From NCBI GenBank assembly GCA_965366625.1, contig CBDUGP010000026.1, forward strand, positions 1-64,000: a DNA stretch of 64,000 nucleotides, in the 5' to 3' direction. This document shows positions 17,601-25,940 of this stretch, piece after piece. The stretch is from JAUIJL01 sp965366625. GTDB taxonomy: Bacteria; Acidobacteriota; Thermoanaerobaculia; Multivoradales; J023. Position 1 is the first letter of the stretch. Every line of letters starts with the position of its first letter. A program made the position numbers and the translations under genes. Below the pieces are notes generated by a model that was given only the letters and a program-made list of their open reading frames with translations, was not told the DNA's origin and made no database searches.

Positions 17601-18440
17601 GCCGAGGGAGCCTATGTCGAATCCTTGGAACTGGCCAAGCGGTCCGGCGACCCGACCAGCATCGCCCGCTGCCTCGGCAATTTAGGGTTCTTGCGGCTGC
17701 GCCGGGGGCAGCCCAACGCCGCGGGTCGGGATTTTGAAGAGGCTTGGAAAGGGTTGCTGGACGTTGACGAGCCCAGCGTGCGAGCCACCCTAGCCCATGG
17801 TCGGGGCGAGGTAGCCGTGGCCCGGGGTGAGCTGGAATCGGCGGCCGAGCATTTGCGGACGGCCTTGGAACTCGAGCAAGAAAGCCGAGACGAAGCCGGT
17901 GTTTTGGCCTTGCGCAACGCCCTGGCAAACCTGGACCTGCTGAACGGCTCGTCGGCGTCGGCCCTAGCGGCTGCTCGCCAGATCGCGCTCGATGCCGCCG
18001 TTTCGGAATATTTGGATCAAGAGCTGGCGGCTCGGATTCTCACGGTCGAAGCCGCCTTGGTGGAACGGGATTGGGCCTCGGCGCGTTTCGCGTTGGAACA
18101 GGCGACGAAGATCGCGTCGACCACCGAGGATGCGGAGCTGGCCTTTCGGGTTGCGTTGAGCCGCAGCCGCCTCCAGCGCTTGGAAGGAGATTACTCCGGC
18201 GCCCGCCGTGGCCTTGAGCCGACTTTGATCCGAGCCCAGGCTGCGGGCCTGGGTAGTTTCGGATTCGAGGGGCGCTTGGAGCTACTCCGCATCGAGCAAG
18301 GTGCCGGCAGTGACGTGCGAGAGAGGCTGCGAGATCTGGCGCAAAAGGCCGAATCCTACGGATTTCTGCGTCTGGCGGGCGAAGCGCGTAGGGCGGCCTC
18401 GCCAAAATCCGGAATTGAGACTGCAAGGAGAGATTCGTGA
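14691..18440 (+). CDS. Membrane Ser/Thr kinase with FlgO/TolB-like and TPR domains
   Basis: The protein has 1,249 residues counted from GTG 14691. This start gives the common opening (MDPFRRRRVEDIFLAAVEL) of planctomycete and acidobacterial kinases; the frame is open to 14646. Kinase landmarks are AAGGMGEVYEA, VAIKTI (K126), HRDLKAANVLL (about 225), DFGLARR (248-) and GTPATMAPEQ. One membrane helix (about 398-416) puts the rest outside. A TolB/FlgO-like segment (SVAVIGFESLSGE, then LGTDWVILGSY) follows, then about 15 TPR units to the end, including QSLNNLGLVLRRLGDLDGAE. The stop overlaps the ECF sigma start (GTGA), so phosphorylation or TPR-borne signals probably control that sigma factor. 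Confidence 0.93.
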   Translation: MDPFRRRRVEDIFLAAVELEPGAQAAFVANACAADADLRHEVEDLLRADSEATSFLQVLGPQVSPRQWMVQALAEAADGPAGSVGRIPDGTLLAGRFRVHRFLAAGGMGEVYEAQDTVLGERVAIKTIAPRIAGSARAMERFQREVHLARKVTHSSVCRIYDIFCHGPDNGRDPDLVFLSMELLEGETLQARLERLGRLTPEAALHITRQLVDGLDAAHRAGIVHRDLKAANVLLVPDGVQDRAVVTDFGLARRQAVAEAAEEASGSALTETGLMLGTPATMAPEQVTGGEITAATDIYALGVLLYQMVTGRLPFEAETQQEAIYKRLHAKPTPPRAHVADLDRRWQRVILKCLERRPQDRFATVREVFQGLGSQSFRPFGSSLIGSILRPALSSRRSQALAVVVLVCVAALIFFLTRAERGPDLVLRGTAEGDVPTAVVARRSVAVIGFESLSGESSSGERGAEWLSTALSEMLSMELARGHELRVVPGETVARMRLDLELPSASSPAADTLARIRAYLGTDWVILGSYFLSHSKGSGALSGQAAGDVVRLDLRLEEVSTGRTLILLTESGEVGDLLGLVDRVGRQLRQRLGVHDPVDAEVGALTAATPATQLYVQGLAELRRFDVSGARDALVEAARLDPSSALIQTALAEAWTTLGFETRAAQAAETALELAEGLSRDQRLRIEGRAFEARKDWPRAIETYRVLFGFFPDHLEDGLRLASAQTAGGRAQEALETLVSLKELSAPSGDDPRIELEEATAALALGEYPRALRAAGRARERSLELGARWLSARSSYLEGNALLRLREYGGVVDRARVASEIYEQLGDQRGMADTLNLRANVAYFERRLDDAEALYLEALEIHRRLSSRAGVMTLSNNLANVRLLGGDLDGARRLYDRSLIIAREISHADGEARGLYNLGLLAWRQNDLSGARDFYRQALEITRRTGDRRRMAQSLNNLGLVLRRLGDLDGAEGAYVESLELAKRSGDPTSIARCLGNLGFLRLRRGQPNAAGRDFEEAWKGLLDVDEPSVRATLAHGRGEVAVARGELESAAEHLRTALELEQESRDEAGVLALRNALANLDLLNGSSASALAAARQIALDAAVSEYLDQELAARILTVEAALVERDWASARFALEQATKIASTTEDAELAFRVALSRSRLQRLEGDYSGARRGLEPTLIRAQAAGLGSFGFEGRLELLRIEQGAGSDVRERLRDLAQKAESYGFLRLAGEARRAASPKSGIETARRDS

Positions 18441-19018
18441 CCTTTGAAAAGGACGACCCGGCAGGCCGAGATCAAGTGACGCGCCTGCTCGAACGTTGGG
18501 GCGACGGCGATGTCGAGGCCATGGACGACCTGCTGCCATTGGTCTATGACGAGTTGCGCAAGCTGGCCCGCGGATATTTGCGCAAGGAGCGCCCCGGGCA
18601 CACGTTGGAGTCCGGGGCGCTGGTCAATGAAGCGTATTTTCGTTTGGTCGGCCAGCGTGAGGTCCAGTGGCAGAATCGATCCCACTTTTACGGCATTGCC
18701 GCTCAGATCATGCGTCGCCTGTTGGTGGACCACGCACGACGCCACCGATTCCAAAAGCGGGGCGGCGGCGCGCGCGCCGTAACGCTCGACGACGCCTTGG
18801 TCCCGGAGGATGAAAAAACCGTCGACGTGTTGGAGCTGGACGACGCCTTGAAACGTCTGGCGGAAACCGATCCGGAAAAGAGCCGGTTGGTGGAGCTGCG
18901 ATTCTTCGGCGGCCTGAGCCATGCCGAAATCGCCGAGGTGTTGGGGGTCTCCCTATCGACCGTCGAGCGCCAATGGCGGCTCGCCCGGGCCCGTCTCTAC
19001 CAGGCGCTCAAGGTTTGA
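18437..19018 (+). CDS. ECF-type RNA polymerase sigma factor (TIGR02999-like)
   Basis: The protein has 193 residues. Region 2 is seen in LPLVYDELRKLARGYLRKE, HTLESGALVNEAYFRLVG and HFYGIAAQIMRRLLVDHARR, the recognisable signature of the acidobacterial/planctomycete ECF subfamily. Region 4 is RLVELRFFGGLSHAEIAEVLG followed by STVERQWRLARARLYQAL. Its GTG start overlaps the kinase stop by 4 bp with AAGGAG upstream, so translation is coupled. No anti-sigma gene is adjacent. In this subfamily control by a partner kinase is plausible, but here it is inferred from linkage only. It ends 3 bases from the convergent secreted gene. Confidence 0.95.
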   Translation: MTFEKDDPAGRDQVTRLLERWGDGDVEAMDDLLPLVYDELRKLARGYLRKERPGHTLESGALVNEAYFRLVGQREVQWQNRSHFYGIAAQIMRRLLVDHARRHRFQKRGGGARAVTLDDALVPEDEKTVDVLELDDALKRLAETDPEKSRLVELRFFGGLSHAEIAEVLGVSLSTVERQWRLARARLYQALKV

Positions 19019-19021
19019 CGT

Positions 19022-20590
19022 TCAGATCTTGCATTGGCCCGGGGCGGAGGTGTTGCCCCGCAGGGATTTCACCCAATTCCGGACGGTTCTTTGTTGCTCT
19101 CCAGCTCCGGCGTCACCGGTCAATTTCTCGTCGTATCTGGCGGGGAACAGGTAGGTGACCCATTGCTCGTCGAAATCCGGTGTCAGGGCAAAGCGACCGG
19201 TCGGGGTCAAATGTCCCCAGCCGTCGTTGTCGGCAGTGTAGGCCTTGAAGCCGCCGATCCTCGAATCGAAGGTCGCCACGGTGAGACAGCGGCCGGGATT
19301 CGGAGTACCTGAGGCGCTGTCCCAAGCCGCGCCGGCGGCATCACAGACGGAGATCCAATGTTCGGTCATGCAGGCGGTTGGGTTGTCGTAGCCCGAACCC
19401 ACGGGATAGTTGGAGTTTGAGCGACGCACTTGGGATCGTTGAAAAAAGAGGCCGGTTCCATTGGGATCTTGGCTGGTAGGGACATGGATCGCTGTGACGC
19501 TTCCGCCTGTATAGGGTTGCGTACCTGAGTATAGGAAATAGGTGTGATTCATTTGGAATCCGGGAAAAATGGCCGGAATTTCCTGGTCGTGGGTTTGAAA
19601 ATCTTTCGGCGCGATCTCGTTGGGGCCCAGCTCATGGGGTTCGGGTGGGTCATAGACCACGTGGTGGGTCAGCTGGGCGTAAACGGGTTTTATCGCCGGA
19701 TTGAGGGCTGTGTGCTGCTCGAATCTCAGCCCACGGATGCGTTGGTTGCCGCGGGTGAATTGCCAAGGATCGTCGAGCTGAACGTGGGAGGTTCTCGGCG
19801 AGGTCGCGCCCCAATCGACATCATTGCCGGTGCCCGTCCATCCACAGTGGGGGGCTTGGGCTTGGAGCGGATTGAAGGTCGGGTTTGGGCCCCATCCCGA
19901 AACGCAGCGGTCAGCGCTCGGAACATTGGTTTGACCCGGAGTCCGACCCCATAAGGAGAGCTGAAGGGCGGCTCCGCCGTGCTCGTAGATCAGATTGCGG
20001 CTGTGGTCCTGGCCGTAGAACTCGAAGATCGCTCCGCCCAAAGAGCGATTGATGCCGAGCCGCAAGTTGTCGCCGTACAGATAGTCGGTGACCGCGGTTC
20101 TCTGACTGTAGTATTCGAGGTTGGTGCACCAGCCCGCGCTCGGATCGGCCATGGGCGTACCCGAAGCGTAGGCACAGGCATTTGAGAGGTTCCAGGTGGA
20201 AGCTCCGGGCAAGAGCGGGTTCGAATGGCTGGGCTGACCGGAGCCGTTGATGTCGATGACGAATACCTGGACTTGGTGGTTGCCCGGGCCCATGTAGGGT
20301 GGGGTCCAATGGAAAGCGTGTGCTCCAACGTCGGATCGATAGGTCTCGGCATGCATATGGTGGGCGAGCTTGCCGTTGATGTAAATGTGAACGAGACTGG
20401 GCTGCGAGCCGAGATCCGCGTCTTTGGCCCATCCGGCGATGGCGCTTTGGTGGGCTACATCCACATGGCCGGAGACTCCGCCGGGCAAAGCCCAGCTAGG
20501 GTTGGGCGAAAACATGAGCAAGCCGAAGATCAAGCAGAGGCAACGGCTGAAGCAGGTAAAACAGGGTTTCGAAAGTAGGTTCCACATCAT
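19022..20590 (-). CDS. Secreted protein of unknown function with N-terminal GWA-type module
   Basis: The protein has 522 residues. The start is one of two adjacent ATG codons; the long signal sequence ends near PSWA (34). The first mature domain (GHVDVAHQSAIAGWAKDADL, VHIYINGKLAHH, FHWTPPYMGPGNHQVQVFVID) resembles the 'GWA-x-D' beta module found in many secreted bacterial proteins. The rest, with DNLRLGINRSLGGAIFEFYG and WGHLTPTGRFALTPD, recalls a beta-sandwich carbohydrate-associated protein, but I cannot name the family. Several cysteines suggest disulfides. No catalytic motif is clear. Confidence 0.75.
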   Translation of the reverse strand: MMWNLLSKPCFTCFSRCLCLIFGLLMFSPNPSWALPGGVSGHVDVAHQSAIAGWAKDADLGSQPSLVHIYINGKLAHHMHAETYRSDVGAHAFHWTPPYMGPGNHQVQVFVIDINGSGQPSHSNPLLPGASTWNLSNACAYASGTPMADPSAGWCTNLEYYSQRTAVTDYLYGDNLRLGINRSLGGAIFEFYGQDHSRNLIYEHGGAALQLSLWGRTPGQTNVPSADRCVSGWGPNPTFNPLQAQAPHCGWTGTGNDVDWGATSPRTSHVQLDDPWQFTRGNQRIRGLRFEQHTALNPAIKPVYAQLTHHVVYDPPEPHELGPNEIAPKDFQTHDQEIPAIFPGFQMNHTYFLYSGTQPYTGGSVTAIHVPTSQDPNGTGLFFQRSQVRRSNSNYPVGSGYDNPTACMTEHWISVCDAAGAAWDSASGTPNPGRCLTVATFDSRIGGFKAYTADNDGWGHLTPTGRFALTPDFDEQWVTYLFPARYDEKLTGDAGAGEQQRTVRNWVKSLRGNTSAPGQCKI

Positions 20591-20772
20591 AGGCTCCTGA
20601 GATCATCGACGCCGGCTTGGTCACCGGGCGTCGGGTTGGGTTTTTGGTTTGGCCGACTTCGGCCATCTCCGTTCGTTGACCCACGCGCGCTTTGTCGGCG
20701 TATCCCTTCACAGCCCTCGAAGAAAATTCAGGGTTTTTCGAACGAAGCAGGAACTTGGAGGCGAAAGCCCAG

Positions 20773-21681
20773 ATGCAGCGCATTCTCGAAGAGATCCAAG
20801 ACGAGGTTCGGCCCCTTCTCGACCAAGGTCAGGTAGCCGACTACATTCCCCAGTTAGCTCATGTGCCACGAGAGCGATTCGGCATGGCGGTGCACACCGT
20901 GGACGGTCGGGTATTTCGGGTCGGTGATGCGGATCAGCGGTTTTCGATCCAGAGTATTTCGAAAGCCTTTACCTTGACCCTGGCGATGCAGTTGGAGGGA
21001 GACGCGCTGTGGCGGCGGGTGGGCAGGGAGCCCTCGGGAACGGCGTTTAATTCGCTGGTCCAGCTGGAGCACGAGAACGGCATTCCGCGCAATCCGTTCA
21101 TCAATGCCGGTGCTTTGGTGGTCACGGACGTGGTTCTGAGCCATTTGTCGGAAGCCAAGGCATCGGTGCTCAAATTTGTCGATGCCCTATTCGAGGGCGC
21201 ACCGGTGACCTACGACTTGCAAGTGGCGAGTTCCGAAGCCGCAACCGGCCACCGAAACCGCGCCTTGGCCCACTTCCTCAAAAGCTTCAACAACCTGCAC
21301 AATGCGACCGACCAAGTGCTCGACGCCTACTTTCATCATTGTGCGATCGCCATGAGCTGCACCGAGCTGGCTGAGGCTTTTTTGTATCTGGTGTGCGGCG
21401 GACGGGTGCCGGGGACTGAGGGACCGTTGATCAGCCCCAACCAAGCCAAATACGTGGGCTCCTTGATGCTCACTTGCGGTACCTATGACTGCGCCGGCGA
21501 ATTTGCCTACCGGGTGGGATTGCCGGGTAAGAGTGGAGTAGGCGGTGGCATTGTGGCGATCATGCCCGGGCAATTTTCGGCCGCAGTATGGTCGCCGGGT
21601 TTGGGGCCCGGTGGCAACTCGCTGGCCGGCACCAAGGCGCTCGAGCTGCTCACCACCAAAACGGGTATCTCCATTTTCTAA
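20773..21681 (+). CDS. glsA: Glutaminase A
   Basis: The enzyme converts glutamine to glutamate and ammonia. Family features are the N-terminal QGQVADYIPQLA, the S-x-x-K active site in SIQSISKAFTL, REPSGTAFNS, NPFINAGALVV, then GTYDCAGEFAYRVGLPGKSGVGGGI and the closing WSPGLGPGGNSLAGTKALE. The frame is open from 20692, but 302 residues from ATG 20773 matches the usual length, about 308 in E. coli, and GGAGG lies about 12 bases before it. It stands alone in this stretch, divergent from the secreted gene at 19022-20590. Confidence 0.97.
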   Translation: MQRILEEIQDEVRPLLDQGQVADYIPQLAHVPRERFGMAVHTVDGRVFRVGDADQRFSIQSISKAFTLTLAMQLEGDALWRRVGREPSGTAFNSLVQLEHENGIPRNPFINAGALVVTDVVLSHLSEAKASVLKFVDALFEGAPVTYDLQVASSEAATGHRNRALAHFLKSFNNLHNATDQVLDAYFHHCAIAMSCTELAEAFLYLVCGGRVPGTEGPLISPNQAKYVGSLMLTCGTYDCAGEFAYRVGLPGKSGVGGGIVAIMPGQFSAAVWSPGLGPGGNSLAGTKALELLTTKTGISIF

Positions 21682-21836
21682 GCTTTTCGTCCTGCTCGCG
21701 GGTCTTGGGACAGAAGCTACGATCGTTGACGAAATATCACCCGCTCGCTATTCTGATCGCCGTCTTGGAGTGCGAGGGCCGCAATCTGGCGAAGGCTGCA
21801 ATGTAGCGAGGGTCGTAATTTAGCGAGGACCGCGGT

Positions 21837-22589
21837 GTGATGGCGATGAGCCGATCCAAGTTGGACGACGTCCGAGTATTGGTGGTCGATGACGACCCGA
21901 GCATGGTCGCAACCCTCAAAGACATCTTGGAAGCGACGGGTTTTGCCGTCGATGTGGCCCATTCCGGCACGGAAGCGATTGAAAAAACCCTTAACTGCAT
22001 GCCCGACTGCATTCTGATGGACGTTCGCATGCCCGGTCTGGACGGTGTTGAGACGTTCCGCGAGCTGAAACGCACGGCTCCTCAATGCAACGTCATTTTC
22101 ATGACCGCGTTTGCCTCGGCGGAGCTGGTCGATGAAGCCCGAAACGAGGGGGCGGTGCAGGTCTTCGCTAAACCCTTGGATCTCGAACGGGTCATTCACC
22201 TGATCGAAAAAACGACCTCAAAAGTCTCGGTTTTGGTGATCGGAGACGCGTCGACGTCCGAAAGAGCCCTCGGGGATTGTCTTTCCGCCTCCGAATTGGA
22301 TGTACGCTTCGCCCACTGTGTCGATGACGCGGTTCTGCTTTTTCGCCAGCAGCCTTGGCAGGCCGTGATTGTCGACATGGAATACGGTGCGCGCATCGGT
22401 GTTGACGGTTTGAGGGTGATCCGCGATTTGGATCCCTACGCCGCCATGATTTTGCTTTCCGGCTTGGAGGGCAGCGACCCCACGACTCGCCAGGATTTAG
22501 AGGGCATCGCCAGCAGTTATTTTTCGCGTCCTTCAACCTTGGACGATTTGCTCGAACGGGTCCGCAAGGCCTCGGGATTACGGCGATAG
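21837..22589 (+). CDS. Response regulator with an active and a degenerate receiver domain
   Basis: The protein has 250 residues and two receiver domains, with no output domain. The first (about 12-130) has DDD, the phosphoacceptor in CILMDVRMPGLDG, the Thr in FMTAFAS and the KPLD lysine. The second (about 135-245) keeps an Asp in VIVDMEYGA, but its acidic pair is reduced (VIGDAS) and the conserved lysine position reads SRPS, so it is probably not phosphorylated normally. The start may be GTG 21837 or ATG 21840; GAGGA lies upstream. The preceding DNA has a short near-duplicate (GTAGCGAGG / TTAGCGAGG). No kinase is adjacent. Confidence 0.9.
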   Translation: MMAMSRSKLDDVRVLVVDDDPSMVATLKDILEATGFAVDVAHSGTEAIEKTLNCMPDCILMDVRMPGLDGVETFRELKRTAPQCNVIFMTAFASAELVDEARNEGAVQVFAKPLDLERVIHLIEKTTSKVSVLVIGDASTSERALGDCLSASELDVRFAHCVDDAVLLFRQQPWQAVIVDMEYGARIGVDGLRVIRDLDPYAAMILLSGLEGSDPTTRQDLEGIASSYFSRPSTLDDLLERVRKASGLRR

Positions 22590-22708
22590 CGATCGGCTGT
22601 TTTGAACTCATACCGATCTTGGATCGGGAGCAATCTTTCTGGGACGGCTCCCATCTCCGATATCTACAGACTTTTTCCTAACCACCTACGACTACGGATC
22701 GACACATT

Positions 22709-23233
22709 ATGAATTGGCTTGTGTACTCTTTGATGACCGCTTTCTTCTTCGGCTTCTACGGCGTGGCCCTGCACTCAGGCTCCATGGGCATGAGCGATCC
22801 GCAGACCGGCCGCTGGAAGGCGTTTTTATTCGTCGGCATCGCCTATTTGATCATCGCGGTGATCGTGCCGGTGATCATCCTCAAAATGGAAGGTGCGAGC
22901 TTCGATTTTCCGGCCAAGGGCTGGAGTTGGTCGTTGGTGGCGGGATTTGCCGGTGCCCTAGGAGCCTTCTGTATCCTGCTGGCCTTCGGCGCCAAAGGCT
23001 CACCTGCAGCGGTGATGTCGATCGTTTTCGCCGGCGCCCCGATCGTCAATGCCTTCGTTTCCATGGCCATGCATCCGCCGAAGGGTGGCTTGTCAGGGAT
23101 CCCGATTCCGTTTGTGATCGGAATCGTCCTGGCGGCAACGGGAGGTTGTTTGGTAGCGCTCTATAAGCCGGTTCCCGCAGCCGTCCACGATGCCCCGCCG
23201 CCGGCGGCGGTGGCTCAGGCTTCCGATTCTTGA
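22709..23233 (+). CDS. Small five-helix EamA/DMT-like membrane protein
   Basis: The protein has 174 residues with five hydrophobic helices (about 2-20, 30-52, 68-92, 97-117 and 130-150) and a Pro/Ala-rich cytoplasmic tail. The layout, MNWLVYSLMTAFFFGFYG at the front and GIVLAATGGCLVALY in the last helix, looks like a single EamA half of a drug/metabolite transporter. Such half-size proteins would have to dimerise. The substrate is unknown. The ATG is supported by the hydrophobic start, but no strong ribosome-binding site is visible. Its stop codon touches the dispersed repeat copy at 23234. Confidence 0.8.
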   Translation: MNWLVYSLMTAFFFGFYGVALHSGSMGMSDPQTGRWKAFLFVGIAYLIIAVIVPVIILKMEGASFDFPAKGWSWSLVAGFAGALGAFCILLAFGAKGSPAAVMSIVFAGAPIVNAFVSMAMHPPKGGLSGIPIPFVIGIVLAATGGCLVALYKPVPAAVHDAPPPAAVAQASDS

Positions 23234-23356
23234 GAACTTAGCGGGCTACGCCCGCAAACCTCCGGATGTAGGGGCGGGGCTTGCCCCGGGCTTGCCCCCG
23301 CCCAGGCGAGGCGAAGCCGAGCCGCTTCTTTAAAGGAAGAGCGGGAGGCATTGCCA
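23234..23356. repeat. Dispersed intergenic repeat, copy B (truncated)
   Basis: It begins GAACTTAGCGGGCTACGCCCGC directly after the stop codon of the membrane protein and continues through CGGGGCTTGCCCCGGGC and GAGGCGAAGCCGAGCCGC to AGAGCGGGAGGCA. The TTCCGAAACGTC end is missing. It shares blocks with 1791, 40928 and 63263. Confidence 0.8.
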
Positions 23357-23436
23357 TAATTGGTTTTGTCTTGTTTTCCAAAGGTTTCTAGCTCGCGCCC
23401 GCTTCCGTCCTCGTTCCGCCCAGCCTCCCAGAACCT

Positions 23437-23688
23437 CTATTCCTGGATGGGTCCTTCTGACCCGTCCGCAAGGCCCGGGTGCTCGAGATCTGAGGACGGT
23501 CGTCGATAGACCGTCCATAAGAAGACTAGGATTCCGGCGCCGATTAGCGATCCCCCCAAGATCGCGAAGGTCAGGAAACCCGCCGGGGTATTGAGCCCCA
23601 CCAGAGACAACGCTTCCACGGCAAGGCCGGTGAGCAGCAATAGGCCGGCTCGGCGTTCTCCTTGCCTCGGATCATGAGCGGCGTTCAT
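23437..23688 (-). CDS. Small two-helix membrane protein of the cytochrome operon
   Basis: The protein has 83 residues from the ATG at 23688, overlapping the NapC-like stop by 4 bp (ATGA), which fixes the start; the frame is open further out but that part is antisense-like. Two hydrophobic helices (about 14-30 and 36-58) are followed by a soluble, acidic tail. There are no cysteines or heme motifs. It is the last gene of a three-gene operon with two c-type cytochromes and may be an assembly or docking factor; no family is recognised. Confidence 0.75.
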   Translation of the reverse strand: MNAAHDPRQGERRAGLLLLTGLAVEALSLVGLNTPAGFLTFAILGGSLIGAGILVFLWTVYRRPSSDLEHPGLADGSEGPIQE

Positions 23689-24344
23689 GGTTCCACCTCC
23701 GTGTCGTCGACGGGCGTAGTTGCGTCCGAAGGGGTTGGCGGCGCTTGCCAACGGGGGGCGGACGCCAGCTCTTCGATGCCGTGAGCGATGTCGTGGCAGT
23801 CGAGGCACGAGATCTCGTTGGCTCGCAACTCAACGGCATAGTCTTCGTGGTTGCTTTCGTAGGATCTCGCCCCTTGGTGGCAATGCAGGCACTCCCGATT
23901 TTGGTAGGGCTGGTAGAGTTCGATAGTCTCGGGAGTCTGCCCCGAGTAATAGATATAGAGATGCTTCAAACCCGCCAATTTCGCCTTGGCATCGCCGAAC
24001 ATCGTGTATTGGGTATGGCAGGTGAAGCAGGCTCGTTCACGGTCGATGAGGCGGTTTTGAAAATGGGCTGCGGGAAGGGCCGTGGGCTCCTCCAGCCAGA
24101 GGCTCTCGCCGTAGGGCTCCATCACGTGGCAGGAAAGACAGAAGTCGGTGCTTTTGGAGCTTTCGAGGTGCAGGGCAAAACCTGCCCAAAGGCAGGCGCT
24201 CGGCAGCAGGAAGAAGGCGAGGAAGCTCAAGATTTTTCCCGCCCGCGAGTGGGTCACACTCGGGCGTGCTACCACCGTCGCCAGGAGTAAGGCCGTGATC
24301 GCAATCAACACCCCCAACAGCTGGGTCGGCAGCTCGGTGAACAT
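23685..24344 (-). CDS. NapC/NirT-like membrane tetraheme cytochrome c
   Basis: The protein has 219 residues. Two hydrophobic segments at the N-terminus (about 5-25 and 38-58) precede four C-x2-CH heme sites: CLSCH, CFTCH, CLHCH and CLDCH. A Met-containing CLSCHVMEPY at heme 1 and later His residues fit the NapC/NrfH/CymA group, which oxidises menaquinol and passes electrons to periplasmic partners. Family members usually have one anchor; here the first helix may be an added segment. It lies 3 bases after the monoheme cytochrome gene and overlaps the next gene by 4 bp. Confidence 0.88.
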   Translation of the reverse strand: MFTELPTQLLGVLIAITALLLATVVARPSVTHSRAGKILSFLAFFLLPSACLWAGFALHLESSKSTDFCLSCHVMEPYGESLWLEEPTALPAAHFQNRLIDRERACFTCHTQYTMFGDAKAKLAGLKHLYIYYSGQTPETIELYQPYQNRECLHCHQGARSYESNHEDYAVELRANEISCLDCHDIAHGIEELASAPRWQAPPTPSDATTPVDDTEVEP

Positions 24345-24347
24345 GGC

Positions 24348-24725
24348 CTAAGGGCTCGCGGGAGGTGTCTTTAAGGTGCCCAGCCAAGTGACGATCGCTT
24401 GGAGTTCCTCGTCGGAGCCCTTAAAAGGTTTCGCGTGTTTCTTGCCGTTGTCACCGAGTTGCTCGCGTTGGATGTAAGTCCGCAACCAAGGAGCCTCCCG
24501 GCGCTCAGCGATTCCGGCCAGATCCGGCCCGACAAGTTTTTCTATTTTCGAGGTGTGGGTGATTTCTTCGCTGGATATGCTGTGGCAGACATTGCATTTT
24601 TGGGCGATAAACTCTTTTTTTCCCTCTGCTTCGTCGGCGTTGACGGCGGTGCCCGTCAGGGTAAGCAGCAGACCCAAAGTAAGACTCGACCCGAGGACTC
24701 GACCGCGTCGCCTAATTCTTTTCAT
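24348..24725 (-). CDS. Periplasmic monoheme cytochrome c
   Basis: The product has 125 residues with a signal peptide ending near VNA (about 30). A single heme site is CNVCHSISSEE, a Pro follows in VGPDLAGIAERR, and the likely axial Met is not obvious, though the end has an IVTWLGTLK class I helix. It is the first gene of the minus-strand operon with the NapC-like and small membrane proteins. A shuttle between the tetraheme protein and the decaheme conduit is inferred from position. Confidence 0.9.
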   Translation of the reverse strand: MKRIRRRGRVLGSSLTLGLLLTLTGTAVNADEAEGKKEFIAQKCNVCHSISSEEITHTSKIEKLVGPDLAGIAERREAPWLRTYIQREQLGDNGKKHAKPFKGSDEELQAIVTWLGTLKTPPASP

Positions 24726-24950
24726 GAACTGAAATCTCCCGGTTTTTCCATAGCCGCAATGAGTGTTTTTGGACGGAGCATTTTTGGACGGACACCGAGA
24801 AATATACAGCTCGAACCCGGGAAGCGCGCCCTTATTCGGGGCGGGAAAATCCTACCCTTTGGCCCGGGTTTCTTGCTACCCAACTGCGTGTTTCTGCCGT
24901 TGTAGAAATCTCTTAGGATTCCGACACACAGCCTGTATCAGGAGGTTTCT
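24726..24950. promoter_or_regulatory. Divergent control region of the two cytochrome operons
   Basis: These 225 bp separate the divergent operons and should hold both promoters. A short direct repeat is visible (ATTTTTGGACGGA at about 24778, with a similar GTTTTTGGACGGA just before). AGGAGGTTTCT just before 24951 is the ribosome-binding site of the decaheme gene. No sigma-54 type motif was seen. Confidence 0.4.
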
Positions 24951-25925
24951 ATGGGAAATTCCGGACGAGTCTTGCCGGCGATTGCAGCTTTAGTCTTGTT
25001 GGTGTGGGGGCCAGTTGCCTATTTCGGAGAAGACTCCGATCAAGAGGCCGACAAAGATTCGAGCCCCACCTATGATTCGGGGCTGGAGCGTGCCGGCCTT
25101 GAACGTGTCGGCCTTGAACGTGTCGGCAGTGAGAGCTGCGGAGCTTGCCATGATTTGGTCGGGCCGGCCTTGGCGTTGACCTCCCATGGATCTGAAGGTT
25201 TTGCCGCCCGTAGCGATCTGGGCTGCGAAACCTGCCATGGACCGGCGAGTGCCCATATTGAAGACCCAGAGGCCCCGTTTTCGATCTCCAACTGGACGGC
25301 TCGAGAATCCGTGGAGATGTGCTCGACGTGCCACGGCGGGGACCACGCGCGCTTTCCCACCAATGCCCACGCCCGGGCGGGGATGGCCTGTATCGATTGT
25401 CACAGCGTGCACGGGGAAACCGGTTGGACGGCATTGGACTCGGTAGGTCCGGCAGCCGGGACCGACAGCTTCTTTGCCGGCCGGCGCATTTCCGGGTCTT
25501 CTGCGGCCTGTGCCACCTGCCATACCGACGTGGCGGGAGAATTTCAATTCAACGAGCGCCATCGGTTGCAGGAAGGCATCGTCACCTGCGCCGACTGCCA
25601 CGACCCCCACGGGCCATCCACCCGCACCCACCTGGCGGGTTTCAAACAAGAGTCCTGTGTTGAATGCCATGCCGACAAAGGCGGCCCGTTCGTTTTCGAG
25701 CACGGGTCGGTACGGGTCGAGGGCTGCTCGGCCTGCCACACGCCCCACGGCTCACCCAACCGACACATGCTGACCCACCAGCGGGTTGCCGAACTCTGTT
25801 ACTCATGCCACGTCGAGGTGCCGGGATTCCACATCAGTGGTGGCCGATTCGGTCTCGATACCCAATGCACCAACTGCCATTCCACCATCCACGGCTCGAA
25901 TTTCAGCCCGGTCTTCTTCAAATAA
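24951..25925 (+). CDS. DmsE/MtrA-type decaheme cytochrome c
   Basis: The product has 324 residues with a signal sequence or anchor (about 7-26). Ten C-x2-CH sites are visible: CGACH, CETCH, CSTCH, CIDCH, CATCH, CADCH, CVECH, CSACH, CYSCH and CTNCH. Ten hemes in about 280 residues, in the DmsE/MtrA/PioA manner, form a wire through the lumen of an outer-membrane barrel. The gene 15 bases downstream codes for such a barrel, which supports this. AGGAGG precedes the ATG. A 3 x 15-bp tandem repeat at 25083-25127 gives LERAGLERVGLERVG between the signal and the first heme. Confidence 0.93.
   Translation: MGNSGRVLPAIAALVLLVWGPVAYFGEDSDQEADKDSSPTYDSGLERAGLERVGLERVGSESCGACHDLVGPALALTSHGSEGFAARSDLGCETCHGPASAHIEDPEAPFSISNWTARESVEMCSTCHGGDHARFPTNAHARAGMACIDCHSVHGETGWTALDSVGPAAGTDSFFAGRRISGSSAACATCHTDVAGEFQFNERHRLQEGIVTCADCHDPHGPSTRTHLAGFKQESCVECHADKGGPFVFEHGSVRVEGCSACHTPHGSPNRHMLTHQRVAELCYSCHVEVPGFHISGGRFGLDTQCTNCHSTIHGSNFSPVFFK
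25083..25127. repeat. 3 x 15-bp tandem repeat in the decaheme gene
   Basis: CTTGAACGTGTCGGC occurs twice, with a diverged copy before it, in frame with the protein. The copies lie in the linker between the signal sequence and the first heme motif. Confidence 0.95.
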
Positions 25926-25940
25926 GGGGCGAGGTGAATT

